Assembly (NCBI RefSeq): GCF_020509005.1
Contig: NC_063015.1
Coordinates: 1,364,001 to 1,428,000 of the forward strand
Direction of reading: 5' to 3'
From: Fulvia fulva
Taxonomy: Eukaryota; Ascomycota; Dothideomycetes; Mycosphaerellales; Mycosphaerellaceae
DNA length: 64,000 nt
Shown here one piece after another: positions 19,234 through 27,868 of the stretch. Position 1 is the first letter of the stretch. Each line of letters opens with the position of its first letter. The notes under the pieces are model-generated. The model was not told the DNA's origin. It saw only the letters and a list, made by a program, of their open reading frames with translations, and made no database searches. Position numbers and translations under genes: made by a program.

Positions 19234-20958
19234 ATGAGGCTTTGGCCTCTAGCATTCCTCAAAGCGCTCCATAAATACTCCCCTCGCATGCCCATTCTGT
19301 ATCGCGCCGGCCGCAGAGCAATGAGCACAACACCGACCATGGACCAAAAGCCCGACTACACTTCATGGTCCAATGCCGACCTCATAAAGCGAGTGACCGA
19401 CCTCGAAGTCGCCCTACGCAGACAGAATGCCAGACATACGACTTCGCTGGACACATCGTTATCGGAACCCAAGAAGAAACCAAAGAAGCCCTCGAAAGGC
19501 TTCGACCCGAGCAAATACAACACGCGCTTGATCGCATTGAAGTTCGCATACCTGGGCGGCAACTACAACGGTTTCGAGCACCATGCCAACAATGTCACGC
19601 CTCTGCCGACAATCGAGGAAGAGCTATGGAAAGCGCTGAAGAAGACACGGCTTATCTTCCCTGTCCACAAACCCGGTCAAAGTGAAGAGGAAGTCTCGTG
19701 GGAAGGATGCGATTACAGCAAATGTGGCAGGACAGATCGCGGCGTGAGCGCATTCGGACAAGTCATTGGCATACGAGTGAGGAGCGCTCGTCCTAAGACT
19801 CGAACTGTTGTGGAAGATGCTGCGGCAGACAGTCCTATGCCAGACGTAGATGAAAGCGCAGAGCCACCGAGAGAGTTTGATTATGTACGCGATGAGCTAC
19901 CATATATCCAACTCATCAATCGAGTCCTTCCTCCAGACATTCGAGTCCTCGCATGGTGTCCCCATACGACCGAAGACTTTTCTGCGCGCTTCGATTGCAA
20001 AGAGAGAAGGTATCGGTACTTTTTCACCAATCCTGCTTTCATTCCATTACCTGGTAGCAAAGGTGTTGCTGAGGATGGCTCTCCTGACGAAGGATGGTTG
20101 AACATCGCGGCGATGGAGGAGGCAGCGAAGAAGTATGAAGGTCTGCATGACTTTCGTAACTTCTGTAAGGTCGATCCGAGCAAGCAGATCTCGAAGTTTG
20201 AGAGACGCATCTTTCATTCAGGCATACACGAGGTCAATTCCAGTGCAGAAAGTGGAAGCTCTGCATCGCTCTCGCCGAAGCTTTACTACTTTGAGGTCCG
20301 TGGCAGCGCGTTTCTGTGGCATCAAGTGCGGCATCTGGTCGCGATACTGTTCCTGGTCGCACAGGGCTATGAGAAGCCTAGCATAGTCGGCGATTTGCTC
20401 GATATCCAGAAGACACCCGCGAAGCCGGCGTACGAGATGGCCAGTGATGCGCCACTCGTACTTTGGGACTGTATCTTCCCAGATCTGGCCAAGCTTGATG
20501 CTGGTGACCTTGCGAACAGTGATGCAAAGTCCGAATTTGGCTATGAGGATGGCATGGACTGGGTGTATGTGGGCGACGAAGCTGGTGGTCGGGACCAAGC
20601 GAAGCGCACCAAGACAGCCATTGAGGATGGCAAGCATGGTCGCAATGGTATGATGGAAGAGCTTTGGGCACTTTGGCGAAAGCGAAAGATGGATGAAGTT
20701 CTCGCCTGGAGTCTGATGGATGTCGTAGCCAACCAGGGCCAGAACCCGTGCATAGACCTCGGGCATGATGCATCAGGTGTGGACAGAAGTGCACGCATGT
20801 TCGATGGTGGCGAGAAGCCCCGTGCGATTGGTGAATATGTGGTTCTTGCACAGCGAGAGTGCATGGAGACCCCAGATGTGGTCAATGCCCGGTATGCCGT
20901 GCGTAAAGGTCTGAATGGCACTCGCAGAGCTTCGGTAGATGAAGGCGTGGACGAATAG
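19234..20958 (+). CDS. PUS3: tRNA pseudouridine synthase 3 (Pus3/Deg1, TruA family)
   Basis: ATG 19234 gives 574 residues in one exon; ATGs 19288 and 19321 are alternatives. The catalytic aspartate lies in SKCGRTDRGVSAFGQ. Other TruA motifs are LKFAYLGGNYNGFEHH, FSARFDCKERRYRYFF, NFCKVDPSKQ and SAFLWHQVRHLV. Pus3 makes pseudouridine at positions 38/39 of the tRNA anticodon stem. The N-terminal 50 residues (MRLWPLAFLKALHKYSP...) are basic and free of acidic residues, which could be a mitochondrial presequence if the longest start is used. The C-terminal 120 residues form a fungal extension. The stop lies 16 bp from that of the convergent GPI15 gene. Confidence 0.92.
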   Translation: MRLWPLAFLKALHKYSPRMPILYRAGRRAMSTTPTMDQKPDYTSWSNADLIKRVTDLEVALRRQNARHTTSLDTSLSEPKKKPKKPSKGFDPSKYNTRLIALKFAYLGGNYNGFEHHANNVTPLPTIEEELWKALKKTRLIFPVHKPGQSEEEVSWEGCDYSKCGRTDRGVSAFGQVIGIRVRSARPKTRTVVEDAAADSPMPDVDESAEPPREFDYVRDELPYIQLINRVLPPDIRVLAWCPHTTEDFSARFDCKERRYRYFFTNPAFIPLPGSKGVAEDGSPDEGWLNIAAMEEAAKKYEGLHDFRNFCKVDPSKQISKFERRIFHSGIHEVNSSAESGSSASLSPKLYYFEVRGSAFLWHQVRHLVAILFLVAQGYEKPSIVGDLLDIQKTPAKPAYEMASDAPLVLWDCIFPDLAKLDAGDLANSDAKSEFGYEDGMDWVYVGDEAGGRDQAKRTKTAIEDGKHGRNGMMEELWALWRKRKMDEVLAWSLMDVVANQGQNPCIDLGHDASGVDRSARMFDGGEKPRAIGEYVVLAQRECMETPDVVNARYAVRKGLNGTRRASVDEGVDE

Positions 20959-20974
20959 CAATTTGCCAAGCTCA

Positions 20975-21647
20975 TCACTTTGGCTCGTATAGGCAAGCCC
21001 TTGCGCCTCTCCAGACTTGTTCCAGTATCTCGCGTCGTGGTAGTATGCTCTGCTAGTTGTCAGTCACTTCAATTGCCTGTATGGCTCAAATGAACACTAA
21101 CGGGAAACACGACCACCACATCCTCCTCTCCTTCCACCACAATGCTCAGGTAGAACCTAGTCTCAAATCCTTGGAACGCTTCATGTATGAAAATATCCTG
21201 AATCGAGCTGGTCGGTATGAACCTCGTCGAACTCGTCCAAAGATAGCTCGGACTGCTCGTGCTAGTCTGAACACCCAGACCGCGGATGACCAGGAGTGAT
21301 TCTTCAGTATAGCCCTTCCGGAGAATGAGCCACGTAATACCGGTGCAAATCACAGCTCGCCAGATCCAGGTAGAGTTGGCGATGAGCACATAAGCCAAAA
21401 GGCCTACTGGCGTGTCCAAGACCACATTCTCGGCCCATGCTAAGGTGTATTCGGGACCAAGATAGATTATGTGGATTGAAGTGTTGCGGAACTCTGCCAG
21501 TAAGATTGTTGCTACCAAGAGGGCGGCGATAACCCGAAGCAGGAGGAGTGCATAGCTGGCCAGACGGCTTGTAAGACCACCGCTGGGTGACCGCGTCGAG
21601 ACCGTGTATGAGACTGTTGTCTGCGTTGGTCGCCTGGTTATGAGCAT
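20975..21647 (-). CDS. GPI15: GPI-GlcNAc transferase subunit H (PIG-H/Gpi15)
   Basis: Two exons (21647-21102 and 21052-20975) give 207 residues starting MLITRRPTQTTVSYTV. Two hydrophobic segments (about 33-55 and 75-110) precede the PIG-H domain, with EESLLVIRGLGVQ, FIPTSSIQDIFIHEAF and, across the 49 bp intron, VVVVFP joined to QSILPRREILEQVWRGAR. PIG-H is a subunit of the ER complex that adds GlcNAc to phosphatidylinositol in the first step of GPI-anchor synthesis. The intron acceptor restores the conserved FP-x(3)-LPR tail, which supports the model. The gene is convergent with PUS3. Confidence 0.88.
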
Positions 21648-21940
21648 ATCATTGATCGTACTTGGTGCTGCGATGGAGTATGGAAGGAGCGTGTGCCGTG
21701 TGGTGCAGGACAAGGATGAGCTTCTCGCATGGTCATTGGCTCGGCGAAGATCGACGCTAGCGTATGAGCCGATGGAGGGCGGCGTAAGGGCGGACGGCAG
21801 GGCGACATCCTTTCTGCACCTCACACTCACACTCACACAATCACAAAATCTATCTTTCTAGTACGTGCTATTCGAGCGATCTTAATCCTTCCCCTCCCAG
21901 TAGCGACACCTATCCACAGTCGGCACTCTGGTCGATTCTT

Positions 21941-22216
21941 CTAGTATACCTTGCTCCCGATAATGGACAGCAACTGGTGTTGCACTGCGACATGTCGACC
22001 AAGATCATCAAGGAAGCTCTTGCCGCTTTCAACATCTGGTCCTTCGTACCACCTCAACTCACCTCTGGACCCATCTTTCCTGCTCGAGTAGCGACAAAAC
22101 ATGTAGGGCCTGCGATATGGAGCTGAGACGAGAGTCGCGCCCTGCAGTGAGCAGGGAAGCGTGGTACAGGAGGAGGCGAAGATAGGACAGAGAAATGTCG
22201 AAAGAATGTTTTGCAT
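21941..22216 (-). CDS. Small hypothetical protein, possibly mitochondrial (91 aa)
   Basis: A 91-residue frame starts with a true ATG (MQNILSTFLCPIFASSC). The first 50 residues are rich in Ser, Cys and Arg with few acidic residues, ending YMFCRYSSRKDG, which resembles a mitochondrial targeting sequence. I do not recognise the family. It sits between GPI15 and an F-box-like gene and could be chance. Confidence 0.25.
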   Translation of the reverse strand: MQNILSTFLCPIFASSCTTLPCSLQGATLVSAPYRRPYMFCRYSSRKDGSRGELRWYEGPDVESGKSFLDDLGRHVAVQHQLLSIIGSKVY

Positions 22217-22349
22217 TGATGTGCTGTGAACGGTAAGAACAACGGAATCAGCTCATTCACGTGCTAAAGTTTTCCGTGGCTATTCATTCCGTCTAGCTCT
22301 CTGTCGTTCCATTCACCCCAGTGTGCCAAAATGTCATCTCAAAACACCA

Positions 22350-22946
22350 TCAGCCGTCTTTCCACATCTCAGCAAAAACACTATTCATCTGGTCCTTCAC
22401 ACTCGGCAACTCTTCCACCTTATCGCTAAACTTGCTCATCTCTTCGTCGGCGCCGAAAGACAGCTGTACGACTCCATCAACCTTCCTGAAAACTCTGCAT
22501 CGATAACTCGACATATGTGGGCCCATGGCGTAGTTGAACCTCCACAAGCCACGGTTGTCGAGCATCTCGCAGCCGTAGTCGAAACCCAGTCCAAGCCATG
22601 CCTCATTCAAGGTAGGCTTCTTGAGTGTGATGCTGCGAATGTGTTGAAGGTCATCTGGGGCTATAGCGTCGATGATCGAGCTCGCGTGGCTTTTGTCGCC
22701 GGTGGTCAGGGTTAATGTGGAGGTGGTCCAGCATTTCTGGTGCGCTGCTCGAGACATGGCTCGAGTCTCGTTGTATAGCTGGCGGTTGACGAGTGATAGC
22801 GCTTTTGGTGGTCCTGCCGGTGGAGTGGCTGCGTCGAGAGGCACTGAAGTCGAGATCTTGTCATCGGCGAACACGAGTTCGTAGATTTGGTTGCGAAGCT
22901 CTGCTGGCAGCCGGAGAAGTCTGCAGTTTGCGGACTGGGTTGCCAT
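22350..22946 (-). CDS. F-box-like (LLRLPAELR-type) fungal protein, copy 1
   Basis: ATG 22946 (MATQSANCRLLRLPAELRNQIYELVF) gives 198 residues. An in-frame ATG at 23051 would add a 35-residue leader, but the paralogue starts immediately before the domain, so I prefer the shorter form. The N-terminal LLRLPAELRNxIYE motif followed by ALSLVNRQLYNE marks the large fungal family of F-box-like/2EXR proteins. A few such proteins act as SCF adaptors, but most have no known role. A copy lies 535 bp upstream in the same orientation. Confidence 0.7.
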   Translation of the reverse strand: MATQSANCRLLRLPAELRNQIYELVFADDKISTSVPLDAATPPAGPPKALSLVNRQLYNETRAMSRAAHQKCWTTSTLTLTTGDKSHASSIIDAIAPDDLQHIRSITLKKPTLNEAWLGLGFDYGCEMLDNRGLWRFNYAMGPHMSSYRCRVFRKVDGVVQLSFGADEEMSKFSDKVEELPSVKDQMNSVFAEMWKDG

Positions 22947-23481
22947 TTCTGCCTCGTTGGTGGGTTTGATGATCGGAGAAGGATGGTACAGAGGAAGAAT
23001 GGAAGGAGAAGCCGCCAGAGTTCTTATAGATGTTTGGCAAGCACGGGCCATGGAGGTGAGTGTTGTTCATTCACTTCTACAAAGCCGAGCATCGTCTAGC
23101 TCCATTTTACCTAGTCGAACGCAATCTCATACAGTCTTTGGGTCTCACCTCGTATGATGGTCCATACTCAAAGTGAATGGATCCTGCTCCATGCTCGCAC
23201 GTGCTATCATGATCTCCCGGCAGCGTTGACTGCCCTGTAGCGATGCAATAGCTGTGTCAGATGAAGCAGCTGCTTTTTGACAGTTATGGGCGCTTTGCGC
23301 TCATTGCACTTGGCCAGCGCATCCTCCACCAGATCGAATCTTGTATGTGCCACCGCCTTCTCAGGTGTCACCAAAAGTGGATGGGCTCTCGGGATGCCCC
23401 TGCTTCAGAACGTCGGCTGTGGCAATCGCGTTGACTTTCTCGTAGCCCTTTTCGCCTGGACGCTTCGTATGCAGGTATGCG
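22947..23481. other. Intergenic gap between the two F-box-like paralogues
   Basis: No supported gene. It contains the promoter of copy 1 and the 3' end of copy 2. Confidence 0.5.
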
Positions 23482-24105
23482 CTAGCGCTGATCGCTCATC
23501 TCCTGCACACACTGGAGACTCCCCAGCAAAAGCGATATTTGCTGTGAAACTGCGGATGGATTGCCGGATTGCTTTGTACTCTCGATCCTTGCGACATCGG
23601 CTGAGTCGCAAGCTTCGGCTAGACGTGCCTTGCCTTCGAGTGTCTGCGCAAGGACCCAATACTTAGCTGGGACTGCGCGTTGATGAGTCGCAGCTTCGAT
23701 CATCCACACCCCTACCGAGTCGATGAGTGTCATCTTGAAGCTTCGCCAAGTCCCTGCCGGTCGGAGTTCCTGCTGAAAGTCCACCATCAAAGACCGAACG
23801 TGCTGCAGATCGTCCTCTTGGTGCAGGAGGATTTGTTGTCTGATGTCTTTGGCGGAGAGGTTCGGTGGTATGTTAATGACGAATCTGGTGGTTTGCCAGT
23901 ATTTGCGCAAGACATCGCGATAGATGAGCCGACACTCGTTGTAGACCTGGTGGTTGACCAGCAAAAGAGCCTTGGAGGGCGCGGTCGCGGCTGAAAGTTC
24001 GGTCGGGCGATTATCATCGGGTATCGAAATGACATACTCGTAGATGTGACTCCGAAGCTCTGCTGGCAGTCTGAGTAGCCTCGAGGTCATAGTTGCGTGC
24101 ACCAT
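23482..24105 (-). CDS. F-box-like (LLRLPAELR-type) fungal protein, copy 2
   Basis: ATG 24105 (MVHATMTSRLLRLPAELRSHIYEYV) gives 207 residues; ATG 24090 is equally possible. It shares with copy 1 the start motif, the ALLLVNHQVYNECR block and the DDLQHVRSLMV block, in the same order. The two are therefore tandem paralogues, already well diverged. Function is not known. No introns or disruptions are seen. Confidence 0.7.
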   Translation of the reverse strand: MVHATMTSRLLRLPAELRSHIYEYVISIPDDNRPTELSAATAPSKALLLVNHQVYNECRLIYRDVLRKYWQTTRFVINIPPNLSAKDIRQQILLHQEDDLQHVRSLMVDFQQELRPAGTWRSFKMTLIDSVGVWMIEAATHQRAVPAKYWVLAQTLEGKARLAEACDSADVARIESTKQSGNPSAVSQQISLLLGSLQCVQEMSDQR

Positions 24106-24797
24106 AATGTCAAGCGATTGTGACCTGTACAGTATTAGTACATGTTGTCAAGAATTCCAGTGCGATCTACACACTGTGCACTTGATTGCTGCTAGCTGCG
24201 CTCGTGGATCAGTCTTTGGGGATTACTTTGAGTGTGCGCTTCCGTTGAACTTCGAAGTTCAGATCAAATGGGTGCACATGTGCAGGCGCTAGCAAGGACC
24301 GTGCTAAGCACGGACAAGGCCTGGTGACAAAGTATGTTGCCGCCGCTATATTCGTCGACTTGAATTCTGGAGCGCCAATAAAGGCACGCACATCCGTCAG
24401 TTCAATATACGTGGACGCGCTGCACCCTCAACTGCACCGGTCCGACCTTACGACTTAGCCACACGCCAGCGTGTTGAAGCAGCGGCCTGCGCTTCGATAG
24501 GGAGTCGAAGCGCTTGGCGGCAATCAACTTTGTCACCAGGCCTTGGGACTTCTGGTTTTCTCCTTGTTTGGTCTATCTCCGAGAGCCAGTCATCAACATG
24601 ATAACACAAAATGTTCTTATATGTGTCAAGACTTTGGGATACGGACCAGCTCTGCTCAGCCCGCTACGGCATTGGAGCAGGACACAGCATTTGCTTTGAA
24701 ACGAAGGTTGATGTTGATGAGAATGTACCTCCGAATAAGCATCCAGCACCAGATGAGGTCAGTCTCTCGGCGAGGCCATCGAGCAGAAGTGCGACGT
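24106..24797. other. Intergenic region, no gene seen
   Basis: Only short frames without domains occur. It carries the promoter of F-box-like copy 2 and the 3' end of the flavocytochrome gene. Confidence 0.5.
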
Positions 24798-26407
24798 TTA
24801 AAACCTCGCTTTCGGACGCCACTTCGCATACGGATGCTCTTCTGTCGATGGCACTAGATGATCGACGCGGGAGGTGTTGACTAGGCCTGGATGAACCTGA
24901 GAAAGATCACGAATGCCGAGCAACTTCATGGCAGACTCCATCTCTTCCTTCAAGACTACGCAAAGTCAGCACAATTCAGCTCGCTCCGAAACGACAACTT
25001 ACTCTCAACAAGGTGCTCGGCACCCTCAGTGCCATAGTTCAGTGCGAACAGGAACGGTCGGCCCATGCCCACAGCCTTGGCTCCCAGACACAACGCTTTC
25101 AGCATGTCGCCGCCTCTACGAAAACCGCCATCGATGTAAACTTCTATTTGATCGAATACTTCCGGACATTGCTTATGCATTTCCAGTAGTACCAAGATGG
25201 AAGGCGGCGAGTAGTCAAGGTTTCTGCCGCCGTGATTCGATATCAGGATTCCGTCAACCTTGTGTGCCAATGCTCGCTTCGCGTCTTCAGCAGTCTGAAT
25301 GCCTTTGAGGACGATCGGAAGATCTGTCAGGCTTCGGATCCACTCGATGTCATCCCATGTCAGCGCCTGGTCGATGTAGCTTCCCACAATCTTGGTCAGA
25401 CCTCCGCCTCGTTTGCCGGTGCCTTTCTCGCCAGTGAGAGGATTCTCGATGATCTCGTCCACGCGGAGACGCTCATCAGACTCTCGCTTTCCTCGGCCTG
25501 CCGCGTCGACAGTCACGAAGATAGCTTTCATGCCGAGAGAGTTGGCATTCGCTATGACTTCTTCAGAGCTCTTACGGTCTTTGTTGACGTATAACTGAAA
25601 CATGAAAGGGTAGTCTGGAGCCTGCTCTACGATTTCTGCTGCCGGGTAGCTTGCGTTCGAAGAGATCTAGTTCACAGTCAGCCATTGAGGGCACCACGTT
25701 ACACATCCACACGCACAATCTCCAGGATGCCTGTCGATTTTACAGCTCTCGCCAATGCTTTTTCGCCCTCGGGGTTGATCATCTTTGCCAGGCCAGAGGG
25801 ACAGATGCACAGGGGCAGGTTCACTGGCGTGCCAAGAATTGTGCTCGTGGTATCGACTTGGGCAACATCGCGCATCACACGTGGACGAAACCAAATTCGT
25901 GACAGCATTGAAAGATTCTGATCGCGAGTCCAGCAGTCTGTTGCTGCTGTGGAGTAGAACGCATGGGTCTTTGCGAAGGCGCTCTTGGCGGACGCTTCTT
26001 CGAAGTCATTCCTTTGTGGTCGTCAGCACCGAGAAAGCTTCGCTAACAAGGCTTTGCATACAGATTGATGATGGTGTGTAACGCCGGCTTCTCGCTATCT
26101 GGCACAGCTTGAGCTCTATTCTTCGGCAGTGGTTCCCGGGCCCATTCCGCCGTGACCGTCGACCTGTCTAGATTTCCTTTCGAGCATAATGGGTCCAGGC
26201 TGTTCTTGACAATGGTCGGCGAGTGCACAGAGTTGTACGCCTTCGTTGCATCGCGGCCAGCGTATTAAGTAGTAGGTGAGCCCCGCCAGGATGTTGAGGC
26301 ACAAAGCTGGTACAGTCCCAGACTTGGTCGTCAATCACAAGCCAGCAATCTTCGGGTGAATTGTGTTTCGATATCTCTTCCGTAGAGAGGAGCTTGGTTT
26401 CTTCCAT
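24798..26407 (-). CDS. Flavocytochrome b2-like FMN-dependent alpha-hydroxyacid dehydrogenase, with a one-base frameshift
   Basis: Four exons (26407-26062, 26011-25717, 25666-25003, 24955-24798) are joined by 47-50 bp GT-AG introns. The N-terminal cytochrome b5 domain (MEETKLLSTEEISKHNS to FVPQHPGG) is followed by an FMN-dehydrogenase domain with SRIWFRPRVMRDV, MFQLYVNKDR, LPIVLKGIQTAEDA, the active-site ISNHGGRNLDY and YIDGGFRRGGDMLKAL. Such enzymes oxidise L-lactate or related acids and pass electrons to cytochrome c. Between HPGG and YAGRDAT, where 18 bases are expected, there are 17 (about 26273-26289), so the frame shifts inside the heme domain. No intron can bridge this. Either the gene is newly dead or one base was lost in the assembly. 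Confidence 0.8.
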
Positions 26408-27098
26408 TTCGACTGTTTCTCTGACGAAGAAAGGTTGAATGGGAATGAGATGACACAAGCAAGCTTCTCATGATACTACCGTAGCACGCTGAAGGTGAGG
26501 TGTGCAACGGAGATGGACTACTATATGGCCCAGCTGTGTACTATGCAGCAGCTCCGTAATCGGCGGAAGGGGATTGGCGGACAGGTGCAACCCTGGCTGC
26601 GGTGATGGTAGGGATCTGCCGTGCCTGCCGGACTTCATCATACCATCGATGAGGCTGTCAATGATTTCCATATTCGCTCTTTGGAAGAGAGCATATGGTG
26701 AATGGTGAAGCGGAGAAAAGAAGAGAAGTCGCGAGGAAGGAAGTGTAGCTCTCTCAAGCATTGACCATGCCAAGACGTGAGTGACAGCTCCTGCCGCTAC
26801 GTCAACCATGAATGTACATCATCGCCCTAATATTGGAATGTGATCTCTGAGCGGCGACGAATGGACGTATTTGGTCAGCCGAATCTTCAATATCGCTCAC
26901 CTGCCGCCCAAGAGCTGTGAAGGGCGAGCTGCACCCCGGCAAAGCTGGTCGGGCGATAGGCCAAATCGATCCATTGAGATGATACTGATTCGACCGTACT
27001 GCTAGAACGAGGCACATTCATATTGTCGAAACTTACAACCTTCTCACAGACACTGAGATTGTCTCTCTACCACTTACCTGCAGCACGACTCCAAAGCA
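26408..27098. other. Divergent promoter region, no gene seen
   Basis: The 691 bp separate the start codons of the flavocytochrome and the racemase-superfamily gene. Open frames here lack recognisable domains. Confidence 0.5.
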
Positions 27099-27857
27099 AT
27101 GCAGTCTACCCAACGAATCAAGCTCGGCATCCTCGTGCCCTCCTCGAACACATCCCTCGAACCTCTCACGCAAGCCATCATATCGAAGCTTCCCAATGTC
27201 AGCGTACACTTCTCCCGATTCCCAGTCACCGAGATTGCACTGTCCCCCAAAGCCCTCGCCCAGTTCGACGACAGCAAGATCCTAGCATCAGCTTCCTTGC
27301 TAGCAGATGCCCAGGTCGACATCATCGGCTGGAGCGGTACCAGTGCTGGATGGCTGGGCCTGGACGCAGACCGTCGACTCTGCCGGAGAATCACTGAGAC
27401 GACTGGCATCGAGGCTACTACGAGTGTCCTTGGGCTGTGTAGTATCTTGGACAAGGTAGCAAGAGGTGATGATGGGAGAGCTCGCTTTGGACTGGTCACA
27501 CCATACCTTGATGACGTACAGGCGAAGATCTTAGAGACGTTCCCGGTAGAAGGATATGATGTTGTAGCTGAGTCGCATCTCGGCCGAACTGTCAATGTTG
27601 AGTTTGCGGAGGTCAGCGAAGAGACTCTGGACAAGCAGATGGCTCAAGTGATGGGGAAGATGGGTGAAGAGCCAGTGAAAGTCGTGTCGATTTTTTGCAC
27701 AAACCTGAGAGCTGCTCAAAGAGTTCAATACTGGGAGGAGCAATACCCTGGCCTAATCGTGGCAGACACTGTTGCCACGGTGGTGTGGCAGATGCTCAAA
27801 ATGCTGAATGTTGATCAAGCAGGGCTAGAGACCTGGGGCAAGGTCTTCACAGTATGA
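27099..27857 (+). CDS. Asp/Glu racemase superfamily enzyme, arylmalonate-decarboxylase/maleate-isomerase-like
   Basis: A single exon encodes 252 residues from ATG 27099. The fold signature is clear: KLGILVPSSNTSLEPLTQAI at the N-terminus, IIGWSGTSAGWLG at the first active-site loop, TSVLGLCSIL, FGLVTPYLDD and the second loop VSIFCTNLRAA, ending ADTVATVVWQML. The superfamily includes Asp/Glu and hydantoin racemases, maleate isomerase and arylmalonate decarboxylase. Racemases and maleate isomerase use two cysteines. Here the first position is Gly (GTS) and only the second is Cys, which is the arrangement of arylmalonate decarboxylase. The gene converges on an NCS1 permease with an 11 bp gap. 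Substrate is unknown. Confidence 0.8.
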   Translation: MQSTQRIKLGILVPSSNTSLEPLTQAIISKLPNVSVHFSRFPVTEIALSPKALAQFDDSKILASASLLADAQVDIIGWSGTSAGWLGLDADRRLCRRITETTGIEATTSVLGLCSILDKVARGDDGRARFGLVTPYLDDVQAKILETFPVEGYDVVAESHLGRTVNVEFAEVSEETLDKQMAQVMGKMGEEPVKVVSIFCTNLRAAQRVQYWEEQYPGLIVADTVATVVWQMLKMLNVDQAGLETWGKVFTV

Positions 27858-27868
27858 GATGGTACACT

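Noticed and set aside
24950..25010. Apparent second frame break at the last intron of the cytochrome b2 gene
   Set aside because: On re-reading, the donor is GAGA/GTAAGT, which joins in phase to TC-TTG and gives the conserved HLVEILKEEME.
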